The position numbers and the translations under genes are program-made. From Silene noctiflora (lineage: Eukaryota > Streptophyta > Magnoliopsida > Caryophyllales > Caryophyllaceae), in contig VHZZ01000397.1 in the NCBI GenBank assembly GCA_009801015.1, positions 154,494-174,992 on the forward strand: 20,499 nucleotides of DNA. Direction: 5' to 3'. Under the pieces are notes generated by a model. It worked only from the letters and a program-made list of their open reading frames with translations. It made no database searches and was not told where the DNA came from. Below, piece by piece: positions 1 to 8,400 of this stretch; position 1 is the first letter of the stretch, and every line of letters starts with the position of its first letter.

Positions 1-690
1 ATATTCATTAAACATATGCACCTTTAAATGAGTTGTTAATTTTTTTTATCAGATAAATTCAATTCTTTTTATAAAAATGTACTTATATAACTTATGCTCA
101 TATTTTGCTGGCAATAAATAAAACCCGTTAATATATTGAAACTTAATTTGTAGATCGGAATATTGAAGGTAAATCCGTGCAGATTAAAACTAGTTGACTA
201 AGACACCCAAATTAAAATAGGTAAATAAATGACCGGGACAAAAGAAATACTTGGTTAATATGTAGGTCAATGTAAAAGCAATTTTTTTATGAGTAACAAT
301 GATGAGTGTGCTCAATTCAAAGAAGCACTGAAGCATAAAACGTGTTATTAATAACATTAACTTAATCATCACTACTTTCATCATAATCAATCTACTTAAT
401 TAGGATCCGTCAATTTGAGTACCTACTTAACACTAAATAAAGTAGTCAAAAATTTCTCTCATATTGTGATTAGGTTTATTTTAGTTGGACAAGCATTCAT
501 TAATTCTAGCTAGTGAGGTATTATTAATTTACTATGGTAGACTTACTAGTGATATTGCTGCCCTTAATTTCTCATTTGTTATCACTAATTACCCTCACTT
601 GGTAACAACTTAATAATTCTTTGGTTGATCAAAATCCTTGTATCATTGACTTGAATGAAATGTCCAAGTATCAAACACGATAACCTAAAA

Positions 691-705
691 AGTCAATGTT
701 TGACT
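691..705. promoter_or_regulatory. Palindromic W-box pair
   Basis: The sequence AGTCAATGTTTGACT places two TTGACT W-box cores head to head with a 3-base spacer, about 380 bases before the receptor kinase ATG. Clustered W-boxes are typical binding sites of WRKY factors in promoters of immune receptor kinases. Function here is inferred. Confidence 0.4.
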
Positions 706-982
706 CTTTATTTAAAGAAAATTTTAACTTTAGTTGCCTTAGTTTTAAGCAAAATAATTTTTGGTGCTCCGAGATTTTACTTTGTGGATTCTGATATAAA
801 GTTTTTGTAAGAGATTCCTTAGAAAAATTACGGGAATTCTGCTGATAATAGTTGTTTTTCAGTTTTCTGATCTAAAGCGTAATTTTACACAAAAATATTG
901 TTTCAAATAACGAGTAGTCTAAAGCAAAACAAACGGTTCGATCAAACCTTAGATTACCAAAGTGAAATTAATTTAACGTCGG

Positions 983-990
983 TATATAAG
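983..990 (+). promoter_or_regulatory. TATA box candidate of the receptor kinase gene
   Basis: TATATAAG lies 93 bases before the ATG at 1083. That spacing fits a transcription start near 1015 and a leader of about 65 bases. A second, weaker TATA-like run (TATATTTAA) is at about 1025, too close to the ATG for a normal leader. Confidence 0.5.
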
Positions 991-1082
991 TCGAATCTAC
1001 CAAATTACCAACTTGTAGTGCACCTATATTTAATGCCTCACTACTTGATCATAAACATCATATAATCGTCTCTTAGTCCATA

Positions 1083-4000
1083 ATGAAGCCATTTCTACCA
1101 AACAATGCTTCCCTACTCTACACAATCCTATTTTTTCTCTTAATCCTAAACAAAACTTCATCACTAAAACCTCAAGAAGAAGCTCTCTTGAAATGGAAAA
1201 ACACCCTCAATCCTTGTTCAAGTCTTCCATCATGGTCTCTCTCAAATGCTCATGATTTATGCAAATGGGATGGAGTTACTTGTGATGAGAAAAACAACGG
1301 TGTTCTAGGACTTAACCTTGCTAATTTCGGCTTAAGCGGAACACTAGATCATCTCAACTTCACTTCATTTACCTCACTTAGTATCCTAAATCTAAGCCAA
1401 AATAACTTAAGTGGTACAATACCATCTTGCATAGGCAACATCTCTAGCTTAACTTCCCTAGACTTGAGTGACAACATTCTCTCGGGGAAGATCCCTTACC
1501 AACTAAGCTATCTTCTCGAGTTACAATACTTAGACCTTGGCGCGAACTACTTAGAATCGTCTCAATGGTCGAAGTTTTCTCCCTTGCCATCACTCACTCA
1601 TCTTAGTCTCTACCTCAATGACCTTGATCTAGAGTTTCCAAGTTTCATACCGTCTTGTCGAAACCTTACTTACTTAGACTTAGCTCAAAATTCATTTACT
1701 TCCCTAGTACCTTACTCACTATTTACCACTCTTTCTAAGCTTAGGTATCTCAACCTAACAACAAATTACATCCATGGTTCTTTGCCATCAAACATACCTA
1801 AGCTCACTATGTTAGAGGATATTCGTGTAGCAAATAATCGGTTTAATGGGTTGATCCCCAAAAGTATAGGTCTACTAGAAGGGCTTCAAATACTAGAGTT
1901 GTATAACAACTCATTTGAAGGGAGTGTCCCTCCATCTTTAGGGAATCTCAAGGTGCTTCGCATACTCGACCTTCGATGGAACAAACTGAATTCCACCATT
2001 CCGTCTGAGCTCGGCCTATGCACTAACTTATCATATTTGGCCTTGGCTTCAAACTCATTCACCGGGGAAATCCCTTTATCCTTGACTAATCTTAGGTTGA
2101 TTTCTAATATAGACATCTCAAACAATTCTCTTACCGGAACCCTCTCTTCCGACTTTTTCACTAATTGGACTAACTTGGTCATGTTGCAGCTTCAATCCAA
2201 TCATTTCAGCGGGATTATCCCACCTGAGGTCGGTCTATCGACAAATCTTAACACCCTTTTCTTGTACAATAACAACTTTTCTGGCTCAATTCCGAAAGAG
2301 ATAGGAAAACTAACAGCTTTGGATCAATTAGATTTCTCTAGTAATCTACTTTCAGGGACAATTCCCTTATCTATTGGTAATATGACAGGTCTGACCATCT
2401 TACAGCTTTTCAACAACAGTCTTAATGGAACTTTACCATCTGAGATTGGTAAGCTGACATCGTTACTCATTCTCGATCTTAACAGCAATAACCTTGTAGG
2501 AAAGTTGCCTGATACCTTAGTAGATCTTGTGAACCTAGAAACCCTGTCTTTGTTTTCCAATAGTTTTTTCGGGAAGTTTCCTGAAAACTTTGGAAGCAAT
2601 AGCCGTTCCTTGACAAACTTTCGCATTGCATATAACAACTTCTCCGGTAATTTACCAAGAAAGTTGTGCAATGGGCTAAGTCTTCAAGAGTTTACAGTTC
2701 ATTTCAACAAGTTTACAGGATTAGTTCCTGACTGCATCAGGGATTGCAGAGGCCTAAATAGAGTATGGTTTGAAGGAAACGCCTTTAGTGGCGATTTCAC
2801 CAAAGCATTTGGAGCTCATCCTAACCTTGATTTTCTTAATCTTGCTCATAATCAGTTTTCAGGTTCTCTTAATCTTGATTTTCATAATCTTACCCGGCTA
2901 GAACTCGAGGGAAACAAGCTTTCTGGCAACATACCAGCTTCATTAGGGAGACTGACCAAATTGGTAGTTCTAAATCTGAACTCGAATGAATTTCTTGGTG
3001 AAATTCCTTCAGAAATCGGACAACTGCAACTTTTGGAACAACTTAGCTTGAGCAAAAACCATTTAACAGGAAATGTTCCGAAAAGTATAAGCCAGTTGAC
3101 TAATCTTCGGGATGTTGACTTGTCAGGGAACATTTTGACAGGAAAAATTTCAGTTGAGATAGCAAATTGCACGTCATTATCAAGCTTGAATTTGAGCCAA
3201 AATAGTTTTTCTGGCCAAATTCCAAATGAGCTAGGTGAACTTGCTCAATTACGCTATTACTTAGACCTTAGTCGAAACGCTCTCTCAGGAGCCATTCCTG
3301 AAAGTCTTGGTTCACTTTCCTTACTAGAAATTCTGAATTTGTCACATAATGGTCTCTCAGGAGCAATACCCGGGACATTCTCCGAGATGATTAGCTTAGA
3401 GAGCATTGATTTCTCTTACAATGAGCTATATGGGCAAGTTCCGGATATTGAGGCCTTCCAAAGAGCACCTTCAAGAGCATTCATTGGAAACTCAGGTTTG
3501 TGTGGAAATGTACAGGGCTTGCCTGCATGTAAGTACAAGAAGTCGCGTAAGTTCAGCAGGAAATCCCTGATAGAAATCATCATTCTTTGTTTCCTTCTTT
3601 TTCTTGCAAGTGCTTTGGTAGGATTCCTCTACAAGAGAGGTAAAGAGGTCAAAAATAAGGAAAACAAAAAAGATAATAGTATGGAAAATCCATGCTACTA
3701 TGACAACTTTGACAAGCTTATTTGGGGATCAGGAAAGGAGGGATTAAACTTCCGAGACTTGGTTAGAGCCACAGAGGACTTCGATGAGCAGTACTGTATT
3801 GGAAGCGGAGGTTTTGGGACTGTTTATAAGGCAACCTTACCAAAAAGTCGAATTTTTGCAGTAAAAAGTCTCAAACAATCAGATTCCGGCGACATGTCGT
3901 CAATTGACCGTAAGAGCTTCGAGAATGAGATCACAACACTGACACAAATCAGGCATCGGAATATCATAAAGCTGTATGGGTCATGCACCAAGAGCAAGAT

Positions 4001-5009
4001 CATGTATCTAGTTTATGAATATGTCGAAAAGGGTAGCCTTGGGAGAGTTTTGTACAGTGAGGAAGGGTCCCTTTTGGGCTGGGGTTTAAGGCTGAAAATT
4101 GTTCAGGGACTGGCATATGCACTTTGTTACCTTCACCATGACTGTTCTCCGCCAATTGTGCATCGTGACATATCGATCAATAATGTTTTGCTTGATTCGG
4201 ATTTTGAGGCAAAGCTTTCTGATTTCGGGACTGCTAAGCTGTTGGTCTCTGGTTCATCTAATTGGTCCACAGTTGCTGGGTCTTATGGCTACATGGCTCC
4301 AGGTAGGTAGACAGTTTCAAATAATTCCTAAATCCTCGATATTTAGTACTAGAACCGACCAAACTGACCCGACCCAAGCTTCAGTTAGACAGAATAGAAT
4401 AATCCAAAGTAAGTTAAAATAAATGAAACAACTAGATTAACTTGACCCCTAACTATTGGCCTGAATGTAACTTGAAACAGAACCGACCAAAAATGACTTG
4501 ATCCAAAATAATCCATTTGCCAGGCCTTTTACGAGTAATGTTTATACTGTTAATGCACTAATTATATGGTTTGTTAATGTGCAGAGATTGCTTTCACAAT
4601 GAAGATAACAGAGAAGTCCGATGTGTACAGCTTTGGGGTTGTAGCATTGGAGGTTATGATGGGAAAACACCCAAGAGAGTTTTTATCCTCACTCATTTCC
4701 GGAACTTCATCGGCTGTCACTCATGATTTGTACTTGAAAGATGTAGTAGATCAAAGACTAAAGACACCAGCTGCAAAATTGGAAGCCAACGTAGCACGAG
4801 TAGTTGCAATGGCCTTGGAATGTACCTGTCAAGTGCCAGAGTCAAGACCAAGCATGCTCTGTGTTACAAAGAAGTTGACAAAACAGGCACCTTTTCTGGA
4901 GTCCTTCGGTTCACTGACCATTGGAATGCTCATAAATATCGAACGAAAGAAAAAGTCTGAGACATTGGAAGAAGCACATGAGGATATTGTCGAGGTTTCC
5001 TGCAGATAA
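1083..5009 (+). CDS. LRR receptor-like serine/threonine kinase, MIK2-like
   Basis: Two exons, 1083-4302 and 4585-5009, encode 1214 aa. Residues 1-27 look like a signal peptide. An LRR N-terminal cap follows with Cys60 and Cys67 (CKWDGVTC). Then come roughly 28 extracellular LRRs of the plant LxGxIP type up to about residue 800, and a C-terminal cysteine pair at 807 and 816. A transmembrane helix lies near 830-850 and a kinase domain from about 900. The kinase is intact: glycine loop GSGGFG from 907, Lys928, HRD at 1027-1029 (RD type), DFG at 1047-1049. The APE glutamate at 1074 is split by the intron. The junction was chosen because it restores MAPEIAFTMK. The family is the LRR-RLK group of Arabidopsis MIK2 and At1g35710, plasma-membrane receptors for peptides. 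The protein is longer than MIK2 (about 1045 aa), mostly through extra LRRs. The ligand cannot be told from sequence. Confidence 0.93.
4303..4584 (+). other. Single intron of the receptor kinase gene
   Basis: The donor is CCAG|GTAGGT and the acceptor is TGTGCAG|AG. The intron splits the APE glutamate codon of kinase subdomain VIII in phase 1. If retained, it stops translation at 4310, three residues after the junction region, and removes the C-terminal kinase lobe. The interior carries degenerate GACCGACC/GACCCGACCC repeats. Confidence 0.9.
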
Positions 5010-5450
5010 GGTGCTACAAACACTTAGTCACGTGCGAGTCAGAGTAAATTCGGGTATATAATGCAGTTATCAGATCAGTGATCATTCGGGGTTCAGGTTA
5101 CTTTCAAGTTATTCTGTTCAGGTCAAATTTTGGATCACAGCCTCACAAGTCAGGTTTATCGGGTCTGTCGACTTTGTCTGGTCTAGTAGTGAAGTAGTGA
5201 ACTGTATGAGCTATCCTAAACTATAAGAACAGTAAGAGTTTCAGTGTATAAATAAAGCAGGCCTAAAGTATATTGAGAATGGCTTTAATGTGTGTATTAA
5301 TATCATTTCACTTCAAGTATAGCACGTTCTTCAAAATACATCATCTGAATTTCTTACTCCTATTTACAAAATCACTGAATTTTCAACATATAAATCAAAA
5401 CAAGAAGGGGGAATCCAAAAGAGCAAAGAATTAGAGCAAGCATCATTAGG
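5010..5450. other. Convergent 3' ends of receptor kinase and CesA4
   Basis: This 441-base gap between two facing stop codons contains no gene. It holds the 3' UTR of the receptor kinase (with AATAAA at 5251-5256) and, from the other side, that of CesA4. Around 5085-5180 there is a degenerate GGTCAGG/TTCAGGTC-rich repeat. No strong AATAAA was found for CesA4; its poly(A) site probably lies around 5290-5370. Confidence 0.6.
5251..5256 (+). terminator. Poly(A) signal candidate of the receptor kinase gene
   Basis: AATAAA lies 242 bases after the TAA stop, the only canonical hexamer on this strand in the 3' region. Plant poly(A) signals are loose, so this is a candidate only. Confidence 0.45.
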
Positions 5451-8400
5451 CTAGCACTCAACCCCACATTGTTTGAGGATAGGGCCAGTTTGCTTAGGAA
5501 GGAAAGGATCAATCCGAACCCACAAAAGAGAGAATATCGAAGCAAGCAAAACCGACCATAGAACGACAATGGTGGGTGTCCGGTTCTGTCTTCCCATCAG
5601 ACCCTTCAGGAAAGGGTACAGATGGACAATCACCCAAAAGGAGAAGAAGAGCTTCCCAAATAGTGGACCCCATGAGTTGTACCCATTGTTAATCGCATCA
5701 GAAATACCCGCCACAACTCCGACCATGTTGAGTATGATCAAGGTTGTGGGAGGGATGAGAAGGGTAGTCCACTTGAAGAGGTACAGTTCTCCAAACTCGC
5801 CATCATCACCTGCTTTTGAAGTGACAGTGAAATTTGTGTCGACTCCTGCTAGTACTTTTAGTAGGCCTTGGAAAACTGCGAATAGATGGGCAGAGACTCC
5901 ACCGATCACCCAAAATTGCTCGTTTCTCCACCAGTCCTCAATGCCAACATTACTCCATCGTAGCTCGAGAATTCCAGTGACTATGATGGAGATGAAAAGG
6001 CCCAAGAACCATATACTTGCCAAGTTTGTAAGCTATAACAGACAGAACAGGAACCGGAAAACAATGTCAAATGTGATAACATCATGGTCCTAACATAATT
6101 AGTCTCTTGAGAGAGGTGCATGTATAAATAAATTATTGAAAATGCTTCGGAATTAAGTGGAATTTACAGTAAAAGAAATGACTTACAGTTGGAATGATGA
6201 ATTTTCCGGTGAGAAGACAGACAGCTGGTATAGTACAGTAAGCAAGCAGAGGAATAGAGGTAAAAGGGTAGACGATGGTGTTGATATAAGCAAGCCTTTC
6301 TAAACACTTGAGCTTCCCTCCATAAGCATACCACAAAGGACAGTGTCTGCTGAGGAAAATTTCAACTGATCCAAGAGCCCATCTAAGAACTTGATGCAAC
6401 CGATCTGATAAATTTATCGGAGCTGATCCCTTGAAAGCCGGTCTTTTGGGCATGCAATACACTGATTTCCATCCCCTACAGTGCATCTTAAATCCTGTCA
6501 AGATATCTTCTGTCACTGAGCCATATATCCATCCGATCTGCAACCCAAACCATCACAAGAAAAACAAATTAAAAAATATTCTATTGTTATGGACTATGGT
6601 TGTTTCTTGAGAAAATTAGCTTGTTTGATTTGAAGCATAGGTTCACATGCCAGTTTTGGGATCAGGTCTAAAAAGAAACCTTGGGCGCTTACCTCTTTTC
6701 CCCATTCAGTCTTTTCTTCGTATCCAATGCTAATAACATGAATGGCTTCCTTAATCAAAGCAGTAGAGTTTGTTCCCTCAGGAAGACCTCCATCTTCCAT
6801 GAGGGTAGAAGCAATGAAAGTGGGTGACTGGCCAAACCGCTTCTCAAAGTTCTTCTGGGACATGAGAGATGATTTCTCCAATTCCTCGTAACCTTCCAAT
6901 CCTTCTTCTATGTCTTCAAGATCGAAGATAGGAGTTGGAGTCTTTCTCGAGTACTTCTTCCCGTTCAACATCTTATTCTTCTTGCTGTACAGTCCACTGA
7001 GCAAGTTTTTAAGTCCTTTCTTCTTTGATTTGGTTTTCTTCCTCTGACCACAGCAACAACAGCACCAAGAAGGCAAGCAATCACATGTCATTTTAGGCCT
7101 TTTTTCAGATGCTGGAGGGTCATATCCATACAAAGCCGGGCGGTTGAATACACATCCTGTTCCTACATATACCGGCCCTTGTATCCCATCGAGGCCTCTC
7201 ATATTGATCTAACAAACATATATAAAAAATTACTAAGGCATCAGTAAAATACACCAGGTATCAGCATGGCAATTATGTTGAGATCTAGGCCTGTTTGCTT
7301 TGGGAAAAAAACATTTTCCAGAAAATAGGTTTCCTTAAAGCCTTTGTTCGGTTTGTATAATGACAAAAAACGAAGTACCAGGAGGTCACTAAGTATTACT
7401 AAGTTTTAGTAACACCCTTTCACATGCATAATGCAGGTACCGAAAATGAATTTCAAATGCATGCGAGGGTGATATTGAAACTTAGTACCGCATGCTGGTA
7501 CTATCTCACTTTTCTGCAGAGATGAGCTTACACCGAAGGAAAGAGATATCCCCAAACCAAACAGAGCCTAAGTGAAATTGTATGAAAAGAGTTGAGCTTA
7601 CATCGAAGAAAACAATATTGCGATTAGCATATCTGTCATGTCTGTCAATTCCATCAAATCTCTGAGGAAACTGGACATAACAAAGCTTTTTGCCAAACTG
7701 TGGATCCATTAAAAAGCACATAGCCTCCCTTACAGCCTTGCTGTTGTTGACATAGTGATCACAGTCAAGATTTAACAGGAATGGTGCATTCGTAAGAACT
7801 GCTGAGACACGAACCTATTACAAGGAATCAGAGAATAACCAGGTCATAAATCATTACACAACGGTCAAAATAAACTATAATAAACCCCTAAACACTTAAG
7901 ATCAACTGGTAAGAAGTCTCAAGTTGGATTCCCTGGTAATAACTCTCGTTAAAACTCAAAAGGGAGAACTTTATCGCCCTTGCGACCCTGCCTGGCTCAA
8001 ATCAGGACTAAACTGGATGAAACAACCCAAAAAGAATATTAATAAAAGGGAAATATTGAAAAATGATGCTACTACCAATGCATTCATTGCACCAGCTTTT
8101 TTGTGGTGGTTATAGCCAGGCCGCTTCTCACGTGAGACGTAAACCAGTTTTGGCAGCTCCTTACCTTCCACATCTAAGGCGCCTTCACTTCCCAGATAAA
8201 CCTGCACACATGCGATACACCAGTCAGTTCCCTGAACCACTTGAGTAATAGAGAAAGATGCAAAGATCAGGGTTAACTATAACCATAGTCTATTTGAATC
8301 AGAGCTCAGTTAAGAATAGCAACCTGGATCATCCCAGGATGATCGCGGGTGTTATTTCCCGGCCAAGGACTTCCATCTTGCATCACCCACCCTTCTTCAG

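Larger units (their letters stand above)
1..1082 (+). promoter_or_regulatory. Upstream region of the LRR receptor kinase gene
   Basis: This AT-rich stretch carries no convincing gene; the 66-codon minus-strand reading frame at 190-390 has no recognisable domain. It holds seven TTGAC cores (the W-box core bound by WRKY factors) at about 194, 266, 409, 445, 646, 692 and 700, counting both strands. It also holds a TATA box at 983-990. It is read as the promoter and 5' leader of the receptor kinase that starts at 1083. Assignment as promoter is by position; individual sites are inference. Confidence 0.6.

Noticed and set aside
1886..3172. Three minus-strand frames of 96-115 codons under the receptor kinase
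   Set aside because: They mirror the regular LRR codon pattern, which leaves one antisense frame open by chance.
5473..6093. 206-codon plus-strand reading frame
   Set aside because: It is exactly antisense to the last CesA4 exon, whose protein matches the family to its CGVEC end. The antisense frame has no recognisable domain.
7506..7721. Minus-strand frame running from CesA4 exon 9 into the intron
   Set aside because: It is exon 9 plus read-through of its GT donor; homology continues in exon 10 at 7208.
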